From a virus: 23,439 bases of DNA. The stretch covers positions 1 through 23,439 of IMG/VR virus record IMGVR_UViG_3300036791_000233; one strand, given 5' to 3'. A program made the position numbers and the translations under genes. The notes under the pieces were generated by a model. It was not told where the DNA came from. It worked only from the letters and a program-made list of their open reading frames with translations, and searched no databases. Of this stretch, positions 5,921-11,819 are shown in pieces (within the stretch, counting starts at the first letter, position 1; each line of letters begins with the position of its first letter).

Positions 5921-6109
5921 GTGCGCAAAATCGACCCAAATAAAGCCTACCCCGGGGCGTGGCCCACCGCTAGTGCCGTGCGCTCTATTGCCTGCCCGCG
6001 CTGTCATGCTTCCCCGGGGCATCGCTGTATTGACACCCGTTCGCGTATCACAAGAAGTGTTAACCACGCACAACGTACCCAAGCCTATAGGGATTCCATA
6101 CGAACATGA
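5921..6109 (+). CDS. Phage zinc-finger protein (CPxC..PGxxC), 62 aa
   Basis: GTG start with AAGAAGGA a few bases upstream. The core CPRCHASPGHRC is followed by 'RS.NHAQRTQAYRDS', the same metal-binding module as in the minus-strand gene at 1558-1803, so the two are paralogues. Here there is no second C-terminal ribbon. The three Cys plus the downstream His could make one zinc site. It is the first gene of the plus-strand operon, and its TGA overlaps the next ATG (ATGA). Function is unknown; the family occurs widely as small phage proteins. Confidence 0.7.
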   Translation: MRKIDPNKAYPGAWPTASAVRSIACPRCHASPGHRCIDTRSRITRSVNHAQRTQAYRDSIRT

Positions 6110-6486
6110 GCGGACAATTAACCGACGCCGAAGACTTCGGCAAAGAAATAGACCGGCTACGGCGCGAAAACGACTTCTTGCGGGCGCACTGCGGCACGTC
6201 GGCGAAGTCGTGCGTCTATTGCGGTTTGGGCTCAGAAGAGCAAGGCAAGTGCGTTTTAGGCTTCCCCGGTTGCTCACGCGCCGATGACCAACAATTGTGC
6301 CGCGAAGTCTTTACCGCGCAAGAGCGCGACGAATATAGAAAGGCGCTCGAAGAAATCGCCGAGATTGCGCGCACTGGGTGCAATGCGGTCGATGAGCTAG
6401 CCGACGACCATAAAGAAATGCTACGCGTATTGGTATTCAAAATGGGCGAAGTCTTAGGCGTTGCCGATAGGGTGCTAGACAAATGA
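6106..6486 (+). CDS. Coiled-coil/Cys-rich hypothetical protein, 126 aa
   Basis: It begins with a charged helical segment (LTDAEDFGKEIDRLRRENDF, residues 5-24), followed by a Cys-rich patch with CVYCG and further Cys at GKCVLGFPGC and QLC that may bind metal. The C-terminal helix pair 'YRKALEEIAEIARTG...VLGVADRVLDK' is repeated in the next gene ('YRQALTEIAEICRA...WGLTSKVLDP'), indicating a duplicated domain. Both ends overlap neighbours by 4 bases, so translation is coupled. No function assigned. Confidence 0.65.
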   Translation: MSGQLTDAEDFGKEIDRLRRENDFLRAHCGTSAKSCVYCGLGSEEQGKCVLGFPGCSRADDQQLCREVFTAQERDEYRKALEEIAEIARTGCNAVDELADDHKEMLRVLVFKMGEVLGVADRVLDK

Positions 6487-6713
6487 GCGAGCTAGAAGAC
6501 ACCGCCGCGCGCGCACTGCGCTTTGCGAATCGCATGGACGCCGCCGAAGTGCTGTGTAACCGCTACCGGCAAGCACTCACGGAAATTGCGGAAATCTGCC
6601 GCGCAACCTACGCCGAAAGCAAAGACAACCCCACCGACCCCGCGCAAGCAAGCGTGACGGCGCTGCGTATGGGTATGATCTGGGGACTAACCTCCAAGGT
6701 GCTAGACCCATGA
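6483..6713 (+). CDS. Helical hypothetical protein, paralogue of upstream C-terminal domain, 76 aa
   Basis: A short all-helical protein, MSELEDTAARALRFANRMDA..., whose second half (YRQALTEIAEICRATYAESK ... MGMIWGLTSKVLDP) aligns with the C-terminal half of the preceding protein, including the terminal 'VLD' tripeptide. This looks like a tandem duplication with loss of the Cys-rich domain. It overlaps the genes on both sides as ATGA. Function unknown; a protein-protein interaction role is only a guess. Confidence 0.65.
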   Translation: MSELEDTAARALRFANRMDAAEVLCNRYRQALTEIAEICRATYAESKDNPTDPAQASVTALRMGMIWGLTSKVLDP

Positions 6714-6877
6714 AGCGCGGGCGCCCGCCGATCTACGGGGCGCGCGGGCAGCGCTACCAAGTGCATTTGCCGCCCGAGCTTGCGGTGAAGCTGCGCGCCA
6801 TCGGCGAGGGCTCACTCTCGCAAGGCATCGTGCGCGCTTACGCAATCGCGAGCTTTCGCGCCAAGGGGGGCAAGTGA
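6710..6877 (+). CDS. Ribbon-helix-helix-type small DNA-binding protein, 55 aa
   Basis: A 55-residue basic protein: an N-terminal GRPPIYG arm, then the strand 'RYQVHLPPELAVKLRAIG' and the helix 'SLSQGIVRAYAIA'. This is the pattern of Arc/MetJ-type ribbon-helix-helix repressors (a short strand with alternating residues, LPPEL, a first helix, a turn with G.GS.S, a second helix). Such proteins dimerise and insert a beta ribbon into the DNA major groove. A paralogue with about half its residues identical is encoded on the opposite strand at 8260-8424. Overlaps of 4 bases at both ends place it inside the operon. It could act on the operators described here. Confidence 0.7.
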   Translation: MKRGRPPIYGARGQRYQVHLPPELAVKLRAIGEGSLSQGIVRAYAIASFRAKGGK

Positions 6878-7149
6878 AAACAAATAAATTCTGTCCGGTT
6901 CATGGCGACAGTGCGCAAGCGCCGCACATGGTTAGTCACTGCACATGCGAACGGGAGCATAAAGTACACATCGGGGGCCTCATGCGTTGTTGCATCGACA
7001 CGCTAAACCAGGCGAGCGACTTGGACGAATTTAAAACGATAGTCTGCAAATACTGCGGCTCATCGGTGAGCCGCGACAGCAAAGATGTATGGCGTTGGGA
7101 CCCGGAAAAGCCGATTGAGAAAAGACGCAATGAAAAAGCCAAAGCGTAA
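6874..7149 (+). CDS. Cys/His-rich putative zinc-binding protein, 91 aa
   Basis: GTG start overlapping the upstream stop (GTGA), with AAGGGGGG as ribosome binding site. Cys/His clusters are CPVHG (8-12), HCTCEREH (about 22-29), RCC and CKYCGSSVSRD near the C-terminus; the last CxxC with an upstream Cys could form a ribbon. The tail is strongly basic (EKRRNEKAKA). No family is recognised. A small metal-binding accessory protein, co-translated with the ribbon-helix-helix regulator. Confidence 0.6.
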   Translation: MKTNKFCPVHGDSAQAPHMVSHCTCEREHKVHIGGLMRCCIDTLNQASDLDEFKTIVCKYCGSSVSRDSKDVWRWDPEKPIEKRRNEKAKA

Positions 7150-7369
7150 AGCCCACCCGTGGCGCGCTCTTCGCCCGGCGCCGCCGCCCATATCCGGCGC
7201 AGCGCTCGCGCCCATGACGGATGCGCAAGGCAACTGCCGCGAGCTAACCGCCGAAGACTTCGCCCGCCCGGGATGGGTCCACCGCTTCAACGGCAAAGAA
7301 GTTAGCAAAGAAGAAATGGAAAACATAAAAAAAGAAATCGAGCGAAAACAAAACTTTAAAAAAACCTAA
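7130..7369 (+). CDS. Hypothetical protein, last confident gene of the plus operon, 79 aa
   Basis: I start at ATG 7130 (MKKPKRKAHPWRALRPAPPP), which overlaps the upstream gene by 20 bases; an earlier in-frame ATG at 7085 would overlap it by 65. The N-terminus is basic and Pro-rich, the middle 'DAQGNCRELTAEDFARPGWV' is polar, and the C-terminus is a charged helix (KEEMENIKKEIERKQ). Not recognised. Downstream DNA becomes A-tract-rich. Confidence 0.5.
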   Translation: MKKPKRKAHPWRALRPAPPPISGAALAPMTDAQGNCRELTAEDFARPGWVHRFNGKEVSKEEMENIKKEIERKQNFKKT

Positions 7370-7450
7370 TGCGTTTAAATGTTTCTATGACCACACAATG
7401 GACAAAAAAAAAGAAACTAAATCGATTTTTAGTTGTCTACGCACTCCTAA

Positions 7451-7687
7451 GTGCGCGAGAAAAAAGTTAGAGCTAGGAAATTAAGAACGCGGGCACAACC
7501 GCGTAAAAAAAAGGCGCCGCAAAATGGCTTACGCAAGATACAACACTCGCTCACCGCAATGGTGGAAACACTTGCGCGATTGGAAGCGAGTGTTCTGGAA
7601 ACGCGTGCGCCAGCGCTCAAAAAAAAATACGTCGGACCCGGAAAAAAATTAACGCGACGGCGAATAAAAAAAGAGCGCCAACCCTAA
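7451..7687 (+). CDS. Possible very basic small protein in an A-tract-rich region, 78 aa
   Basis: A frame that begins with GTG immediately after an in-frame stop, without a visible Shine-Dalgarno. It encodes a Lys/Arg-rich peptide with one amphipathic central helix (LRKIQHSLTAMVETLARLEA) flanked by basic stretches (RKKKAP, GKKLTRRRIKKERQ). This resembles a histone-like or RNA-binding peptide. The DNA carries six runs of 7-9 adenines between 7398 and 7692, so composition alone could produce such a frame. I give it moderate-to-low weight. Confidence 0.35.
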   Translation: MREKKVRARKLRTRAQPRKKKAPQNGLRKIQHSLTAMVETLARLEASVLETRAPALKKKYVGPGKKLTRRRIKKERQP

Positions 7688-7913
7688 AAAAAATTAGTGT
7701 GAGTGACCACCCCAAATGAAACCGGGATGGGGGGTGCCGAAATTAAGGTGACCCCCCGTCGAAAGGTACTACTTCGGGCGTCCCCCTCCCAAATGAAGCC
7801 TGCTAGCCCGGCGCCCTATCACTTATAAAGGATGCGGCACAATAAGCCCAAGGCATTCAAGTAGTTAGCGAAGCGGGTAACACAAGCGGGTAACACTCGC
7901 ACGGTAAGCACGC
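7688..7913. other. Convergent intergenic region with GC-rich repeats
   Basis: No gene seen. It contains two copies of CCCAAATGAA (7711-7720 and 7788-7797), each next to a C-rich tract. CACCCC/GGGGTG (7708-7713 with 7731-7736) can pair. The tandem AAGCGGGTAACAC repeat ends the region. It lies between the end of the plus operon and the end of a minus-strand HTH gene. No T-tract follows the hairpin, so it is not a classic intrinsic terminator. Confidence 0.5.
7871..7896. repeat. Perfect tandem 13-bp repeat AAGCGGGTAACAC x2
   Basis: Two back-to-back identical copies of AAGCGGGTAACAC (7871-7883, 7884-7896). The decamer core GCGGGTAACA recurs at 18327 and 18509 upstream of the integrase, with a one-base variant at 18317. 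The dispersal in non-coding DNA points to protein-binding sites. Confidence 0.75.
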
Positions 7914-8180
7914 TTAGCCAGGCTCAGCGGGGTCGGGCGGCTCGGCGGTGTCGCCCGCTGGCGTTCCCCCGTGGGCGTGTCTCTCGGCGCTCTTCCCTAG
8001 GAAGCGGCTTCCTATGCCTTCCAGGGCTAGCCAAATGACACGCGGCACGGGGTAGGCGCCCGCGCAGTAGTAACGAATCATGCGCTCGTCAAACTGTATC
8101 GCGCGGGCGAAGGCGCGTTGCGATAAGCCTAGCTCAAAGATTGCGTTGCGTAGCTTGTCGGCGTCGGTCAAGCGGGGCAA
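7914..8180 (-). CDS. Small XRE-like helix-turn-helix protein, about 88 aa
   Basis: The segment DADKLRNAIFELGLSQRAFA...IQFDERMIRYYCAGAYPVP has the Cro/CI (XRE) helix-turn-helix layout: helix 1, 'LSQRAFARAI' as helix 2, 'DERMIRYYCAG' as recognition helix, then 'P..IWLALEGI'. The C-terminal 30 residues are polar and Pro-rich. A longer frame reaches ATG 8246, but that would place its 5' end across the intrinsic terminator at 8209-8236. I therefore prefer TTG at 8180 (GAGGGC upstream) or TTG 8171. It is a candidate phage regulator. No separate C-terminal dimerisation domain is present, so it is not a full CI repressor. Confidence 0.55.
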   Translation of the reverse strand: MPRLTDADKLRNAIFELGLSQRAFARAIQFDERMIRYYCAGAYPVPRVIWLALEGIGSRFLGKSAERHAHGGTPAGDTAEPPDPAEPG

Positions 8181-8208
8181 GCCCTCGCGGTGTCGCCTAT
8201 CGCGGAAC

Positions 8209-8236
8209 AAAAAAAAGCCCTCATGTAAGAGGGCTT
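8209..8236 (-). terminator. Intrinsic terminator, minus strand
   Basis: A perfect 8-bp stem AAGCCCTC/GAGGGCTT with a 6-base loop is followed on the minus strand by eight T residues. It lies just downstream of the minus-strand genes at 8260-8888 and should end their transcript. Confidence 0.85.
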
Positions 8237-8259
8237 GAGAATACATCGACGCGGGGCGC

Positions 8260-8424
8260 TTAGGCGAGCGTGGCGGCCTTAACGATACCGGCGCTTAGGT
8301 TGCCATCGCCGAGCTTGCGCAACTGCGCCACCACGTTGGGCGGTAGATATACGTTATACCGTGCGCCGGTTTGCCCGTGCTTGGGCGGGCGCCCAACGGG
8401 CGGCGCCTTGCTCTTGCGTTTCAC
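8260..8424 (-). CDS. Ribbon-helix-helix-type small DNA-binding protein, 54 aa
   Basis: GTG start overlapping the upstream stop (GTGA). After a basic N-terminus (MKRKSKAPPV) comes GRPPKHGQTGARYNVYLPPN, then 'VVAQLRKLGDGNLSAGIVKA'. It aligns with the plus-strand protein at 6710-6877 (GRPP, RY.V.LPP, LR..G.G.LS.GIV.A), so the two are paralogues of a ribbon-helix-helix family. It is co-transcribed with the 155-residue gene upstream and closed by the terminator at 8209-8236. Likely a repressor of its own or neighbouring promoters; target unknown. Confidence 0.7.
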   Translation of the reverse strand: MKRKSKAPPVGRPPKHGQTGARYNVYLPPNVVAQLRKLGDGNLSAGIVKAATLA

Positions 8425-8888
8425 GACGGCACGCCCGCGAGGTCACAAAAGGCGTTAACGGCGGCAGGCTCGTACACCTTGGCGTAGGACATGAGCCGCG
8501 TGACTTCGTTGTACCAAGCGACGCGCGACACGTCGTTAACAATGACATTGGTGCCGGGCAGCACGGCGGGGCGGCCCTTGCGTAGCTCTTGCGCAATGAG
8601 GGCCTGCGTGGGCGACAGCGGGCCCGCCACCGGGGGCGCTTGCTCGCGATCTGCGCCCACGATGGGGGCCATGGAGTAGGACCCATGCGGCTTGACCTGT
8701 TCGATTGAATCCAAGCCGCTGCGGTCCGCGTATTCGCTCACGCGCAAGGTTTTGGGCTCGCCGCGCCCATCGATCTGCGCTTTGATCGTTTTGGCAGTGC
8801 GGCTAATTATCCTCACCGTGAAGATAGCGTCTTGATTGCAAGCGCTGCGGGTGTAGTAAGTGCGGCCCGCGATGAATTTAAAAACCAT
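8421..8888 (-). CDS. Conserved hypothetical protein (phage/plasmid type), 155 aa
   Basis: The N-terminal half is a strand-rich module: YYTRSACNQDAIFTVRIISR, TAKTIKAQIDG, KTLRVSEYADRSG, then GSYSMAPIV. This 'Y.TRS.CD...F...V..RTAK', 'K+LR+..Y', 'YSMAP' series is familiar from small phage and plasmid proteins of unknown function. The second half (LSPTQALIAQELRKGRPAVL onward) is helical and may be a fused domain. It is the first gene downstream of a promoter with a perfect TATAAT box and a TATACAC inverted repeat at the predicted start of transcription, so it is probably tightly regulated. Confidence 0.65.
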   Translation of the reverse strand: MVFKFIAGRTYYTRSACNQDAIFTVRIISRTAKTIKAQIDGRGEPKTLRVSEYADRSGLDSIEQVKPHGSYSMAPIVGADREQAPPVAGPLSPTQALIAQELRKGRPAVLPGTNVIVNDVSRVAWYNEVTRLMSYAKVYEPAAVNAFCDLAGVPS

Positions 8889-9093
8889 GATATATGACTC
8901 CTTGTCGCGGCGTTATTACCGCTTGCCCAGTAATATACACACATAAGTAAGCGGTGTATACAATTATATCAAAAGTGCGAAATAGCGCGCAATTCCGGTG
9001 TATTACCTCTGTCTGCCATGAAATACCTACACACCTGTAGGTTATGTGTGTATAGTTGTCAGCACGCCCCAATCCCGGGGCTACATGGAGTAA
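8889..9093. promoter_or_regulatory. Divergent control region with two operator-like inverted repeats
   Basis: Between the minus gene at 8888 and the plus gene at 9100. It carries TATACAC-N13-GTGTATA (8934-8960), ACCTAC-N6-GTAGGT (9025-9042), and an overlapping TACACAC-N11-GTGTGTA (9028-9052). The TACACACCT element matches those at 5851 and 18625. A possible plus-strand -10 is TATAGT (9051-9056) with no good -35. Confidence 0.6.
8963..8992 (-). promoter_or_regulatory. Sigma-70-type promoter for the 155-aa gene
   Basis: On the minus strand, -35 TTGCGC (8992-8987), an 18-base spacer and a consensus -10 TATAAT (8968-8963). Transcription would start within the TATACAC inverted repeat (8934-8960), so a protein bound there would block it. 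Confidence 0.6.
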
Positions 9094-9099
9094 ATGCAA

Positions 9100-9369
9100 A
9101 TGACCACAGTAAACAACGCGCCGAAGCTCACCTCTGCTAATACCCACGAACTGGCAAGCGGGAACATTGTCCATTGCCACGGCTCGCGCTTTGAATTGAC
9201 CACGCGTAACAGTGCGGCAGATGGTTGCGTCTGGTTTCTCACGAAGTATTTAGGCGCAGTCACCTACGCGGACGGCAGTGCGGCGCATGAAATCATGCCG
9301 AAGCACTGGCGCGATGATTGGACAGTGCAAGGCAACGAGCTTGCGCGTTGGACGGTAGAAAGCGCATGA
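9100..9369 (+). CDS. Hypothetical protein, 89 aa
   Basis: An 89-residue strand-rich protein starting MTTVNNAPKLTSANTHELAS, with GNIVHCHGSRFEL and a C-terminal HWRDDWTVQGNELARW. The GGAG at 9087-9090 is 9 bases before this ATG and 3 before an ATG two codons upstream (9094), so I prefer 9100. The pattern 'G.IVHCHG.RF.L' resembles short phage proteins of unknown role. It overlaps the next gene by 4 bases. Confidence 0.6.
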   Translation: MTTVNNAPKLTSANTHELASGNIVHCHGSRFELTTRNSAADGCVWFLTKYLGAVTYADGSAAHEIMPKHWRDDWTVQGNELARWTVESA

Positions 9370-9644
9370 GCAAACGCAACGTAGGCGAGCAATTCGCCAA
9401 GGCCTTGGAGCTACTCGAAGAGCGCGAGCGCAAGCTTGCCCGCGCTTTCAACGCATGGAACAAAACCCGCAACATGGTGCGCGCGCTGCAAAAGCGCATC
9501 GACCAAGAAACCGCCGCCGACATGGAGGCGCGCGCGGCGGGGAAATTCCCCGGGAAGTGCATCATGTGCAAGCGCGAGTGCGACGGCTCGGAAGTGAACT
9601 TCTTAGGCGTGTGCGAGAAGTGCGCGCCGCCGCCCATTATCTAG
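9366..9644 (+). CDS. Coiled-coil plus zinc-ribbon protein, 92 aa
   Basis: Residues 5-55 form a long charged helix (ALELLEERERKLARAFNAWN ... LQKRIDQETAADMEARAAG), followed by a four-Cys ribbon CIMCKRECDG...GVCEKC near the C-terminus. This is a common design in small phage proteins that bind nucleic acid or a host complex, but no family name can be given. It starts in an ATGA overlap with the upstream gene and is followed 24 bases later by a strong terminator, so the two form a short operon. Confidence 0.65.
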   Translation: MSKRNVGEQFAKALELLEERERKLARAFNAWNKTRNMVRALQKRIDQETAADMEARAAGKFPGKCIMCKRECDGSEVNFLGVCEKCAPPPII

Positions 9645-9668
9645 GGCGCTAAGCGCAAGCAATCCCAA

Positions 9669-9690
9669 GGGGCCGCAAGGCCCCTTTTTT
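9669..9690 (+). terminator. Intrinsic terminator, plus strand
   Basis: GGGGCC-GCAA-GGCCCC hairpin (6-bp GC stem, GNRA-type tetraloop) followed by six T residues. It closes the 9100-9644 operon and abuts the 3' end of the convergent PP-loop gene. Confidence 0.92.
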
Positions 9691-10474
9691 ATACCCCGCA
9701 AAGCCCTTCGCATTCGTTGTTAAATAAATCCAATTGGCCCATATCCACGGCATTGCGAAAATCTACCTCGCCAAGCGGTTGCATTGAGCGATGCAAATAG
9801 GTTTGCCCCTTTACTCCCGGTAGCCCGCTGCGTATGGCTTTATCAAACGCGATAGCCTTTTGCCATTCCGGCGAATCGCTTACGCGCATCTCACGCCAAC
9901 GTGAGTCATGCGTATACGGGCAAAAATAACACGCGCTCTTTTGTGGTTCTGGATAGCCGTGTGCGCCCATCCAATTAAGGCAATCTTGACGCGATATATT
10001 GTTATCGATTAGCGGGAATTCATTAATAATATATTTGACGCGTGATGGCTTCATGCGTAGCGCTTCATCGGTTGAAATACCAATAAGCATGGTGACCCGC
10101 TTTAGTCCATGCGTGCGCATTAATTCTTTAGCCTTGCGGCGCAGTGGATTTAATTTGTAATCCCCAGTGCATTGCCGCCACAACATGCCGCCATCACTGT
10201 TACTGCTGCTAACGAAAAACGGGGCTTGCCCTACGCGGCGGCGTTTTGGATCATTAACGGATTGCAGTATGTCGCGCTCCAATGAGCCATGCGTGACGCG
10301 AAAGACGGGAAAGGGTAGTAGCTTCTCAAGCCAATCAAGCCACGCATAAACGTGCTGCGGCTCGGCTTGCGTGTCGGCAAAGATAGCCGCGTGCGGCGCT
10401 TCAATTTCACCGCGCGCCATCATTAACGCTAAGGTCGAAGATTGCACGCCCGCGCCGAGCGATAAAATCCTCAT
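9689..10474 (-). CDS. PP-loop ATPase, PAPS-reductase-like family
   Basis: A 261-residue protein from MRILSLGAGVQSSTLALMMA, where SLGAGVQSS (5-13) is a PP-loop (SGGxDS-like) for ATP pyrophosphate chemistry. Then come FADTQAEP (32-39), a TGGS-like THGSL (61-65), QCTGDYKLNP (101-110) and ACYFCPYTH (181-189), with more Cys at 165, 255 and 259. The paired Cys and 'CT..YK..P' suit the PAPS-reductase/DndC-like branch, which handles sulfur or activates a carbonyl by adenylation. An earlier ATG (10522) would overlap the previous gene by 52 bases; the chosen start makes an ATGA overlap with it. Probably works with the TGT-like neighbour. Confidence 0.8.
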   Translation of the reverse strand: MRILSLGAGVQSSTLALMMARGEIEAPHAAIFADTQAEPQHVYAWLDWLEKLLPFPVFRVTHGSLERDILQSVNDPKRRRVGQAPFFVSSSNSDGGMLWRQCTGDYKLNPLRRKAKELMRTHGLKRVTMLIGISTDEALRMKPSRVKYIINEFPLIDNNISRQDCLNWMGAHGYPEPQKSACYFCPYTHDSRWREMRVSDSPEWQKAIAFDKAIRSGLPGVKGQTYLHRSMQPLGEVDFRNAVDMGQLDLFNNECEGLCGV

Positions 10475-11211
10475 CCGAATAACTCTAGGTTTTGTTGCAC
10501 GCCCGATGACTCGCCCGACCAACGCGCCGCGCTGGCGTGCATTTCGATACGATCAATCATAATCGCCGCACGCGCCGCCCGTGAGGTAGGCGCATAAGGG
10601 CCTAACCAACGGCTATCTATGCCAACATTGCGCGCAACGTTGCAACTATCGGCGCTTGAAAAGGGGATATGTGCGAATAGTACCGGGTCCAACATTCTGA
10701 GCCCATGCAATTTAGTATCGGGCGTGCCGTCTTTGTCGCATGCGTGTTGCATCGCTTCGGCCATGCGTGCCCACCATTGCGGGGTAGCAATCTGCGCGTA
10801 TTGCCCGGAAGAGCCCAAACATACGCGCGGGAATGCTTCGCACAAGTTTTCCAGGCGCTGCATTGATTCGTTCATATGCCATACAGGCGCGCTGTAATCT
10901 TGCCAAGGCCAATCGTTTATGAGCTTGTCGTTTTCTTCTTCGGTGCCATCGATAACATCGGGAATCACGCAAAAATCTACGGCGGGATGGGCGCGCCATT
11001 TCTCGCAAAAATCTAGATAACCCGCAAAGTTGTAATCCTCATCGGCGCGCCACGCGCTAAAGGCGCCGTTATCAATCGCAATCGATTGACAGATTTCGGC
11101 CGCTTCGGCGATCTGCAAGGGATGCGCATAGCTCACCATGCAATGCCGCCCGCGCATACACTTGAGCATGTCTAACGTAGGGGTTAGCGGCAAGCCGTGG
11201 TAATGAATCAA
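10471..11211 (-). CDS. tRNA-guanine transglycosylase (TGT)/DpdA-like protein
   Basis: A 246-residue protein with a TIM-barrel-like run of motifs: SIAIDNGAFSAW (43-54), FCVIPDVID (80-88), PRVCLGSSGQY (128-138), LHGLRMLDP (168-176) and FSSADSCNVARN (184-195). The series 'DNGAF', 'PDV..', 'LG..G', 'HGL', 'S.DS' parallels phage and archaeal-type queuine tRNA-ribosyltransferase relatives, including DpdA, which insert 7-deazaguanines into DNA or tRNA. It is shorter than full-length TGT and may be an atypical member. Its stop overlaps the start of the PP-loop gene, so the two are translationally coupled. No preQ0 synthesis genes are visible in the window. Confidence 0.6.
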   Translation of the reverse strand: MIHYHGLPLTPTLDMLKCMRGRHCMVSYAHPLQIAEAAEICQSIAIDNGAFSAWRADEDYNFAGYLDFCEKWRAHPAVDFCVIPDVIDGTEEENDKLINDWPWQDYSAPVWHMNESMQRLENLCEAFPRVCLGSSGQYAQIATPQWWARMAEAMQHACDKDGTPDTKLHGLRMLDPVLFAHIPFSSADSCNVARNVGIDSRWLGPYAPTSRAARAAIMIDRIEMHASAARWSGESSGVQQNLELFG

Positions 11212-11409
11212 CTAGCCCTGCCTTGGCGGCCAATTGATTAGCTCGGATAACCTAACGTGCATGCGCTCGGCGCTATCGCGATTGCGCGGGCGTGCGAAGT
11301 AATTATCATCGGTGAGTATGCGTGATAGCAGCGCTTCGGATTCGCGCAAGCATGCGCGCAAGATTTCTATTTCGTTGCGCGCATTTGTAATGTCTAGCGG
11401 CGCACTCAT
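11212..11409 (-). CDS. Small helical hypothetical protein, 65 aa
   Basis: A 65-residue protein starting MSAPLDITNARNEIEILRAC, with one long helix (EIEILRACLRESEALLSRIL) and a polar C-terminus. The 'L.E.EALL..I' helix suggests a coiled-coil partner protein. It abuts the TGT-like gene and overlaps the preceding membrane protein by 4 bases. No family recognised. Confidence 0.55.
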   Translation of the reverse strand: MSAPLDITNARNEIEILRACLRESEALLSRILTDDNYFARPRNRDSAERMHVRLSELINWPPRQG

Positions 11410-11594
11410 CGCAAGCTAAAGTGCAGGCCGCCGCCTTGCACTTGCCCCAATAGCCAAAGCAATACCAACACGCCGACCACGACATAAATAACGACTTTGA
11501 TAATGGGCGGAATGCCGGGCACTTGCCCAATACCCCAAACTATCAAGCCGACAATGCAAAGCACTAGAAACAACGTTAGTAACGTAATGATCAT
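11406..11594 (-). CDS. Thivi_2564-like two-helix membrane protein, 62 aa
   Basis: Two hydrophobic segments, residues 1-22 (MIITLLTLFLVLCIVGLIVW) and about 30-51 (PIIKVVIYVVVGVLVLLWLL), are joined by GQVPGIPP and end in QVQGGGLHFS. The 'GIPPIIK...Y...V' linker and GGG tail match a small phage and bacterial membrane protein group annotated Thivi_2564 family; that match is from memory. The role is unknown; holin activity is conceivable from size and topology. The start overlaps the previous gene by 4 bases. Confidence 0.65.
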   Translation of the reverse strand: MIITLLTLFLVLCIVGLIVWGIGQVPGIPPIIKVVIYVVVGVLVLLWLLGQVQGGGLHFSLR

Positions 11595-11815
11595 TTGGTG
11601 TCCCCTTGTGTATCACTGCGCACGGTTTTTTGCCGGTCGGTAAATCCGCCCTTGTAGCCGCACACGCTGCATAGATGCCAATCATTGGCGATTAAATAAA
11701 CCATCCACCCCAATTCACAGTTGGGGCATTGAATGCAGCCGATTTCTAGCGCCGCATCATGGCGGTTTTTATCGGGCGGTATGCGCTTCGCTAGTGTTTG
11801 GTAATCCCATGCCAT
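11591..11815 (-). CDS. Zinc-ribbon protein, 74 aa
   Basis: The ribbon CPNCELGWM...HLCSVCGYKGGF (about residues 30-57) has four Cys in two CxxC knuckles. The N-terminus is polar (MAWDYQTLAKRIPPDKNRHD) and the C-terminus is basic. GAGGTAA precedes the ATG by a few bases. Likely a small zinc-stabilised nucleic-acid or protein-binding module. It lies in the early leftward operon between a conserved 113-residue protein and a membrane protein. Confidence 0.65.
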   Translation of the reverse strand: MAWDYQTLAKRIPPDKNRHDAALEIGCIQCPNCELGWMVYLIANDWHLCSVCGYKGGFTDRQKTVRSDTQGDTK

Positions 11816-11819
11816 GACG

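Noticed and set aside
7398-7484. Plus-strand 28-residue frame starting MDKKKETKSI
   Set aside because: Short, within the A-run region, no ribosome binding site.
8181-8246. 5' extension of the XRE-like gene to ATG 8246
   Set aside because: It would put the start and first codons inside a perfect terminator hairpin with a T8 tract.
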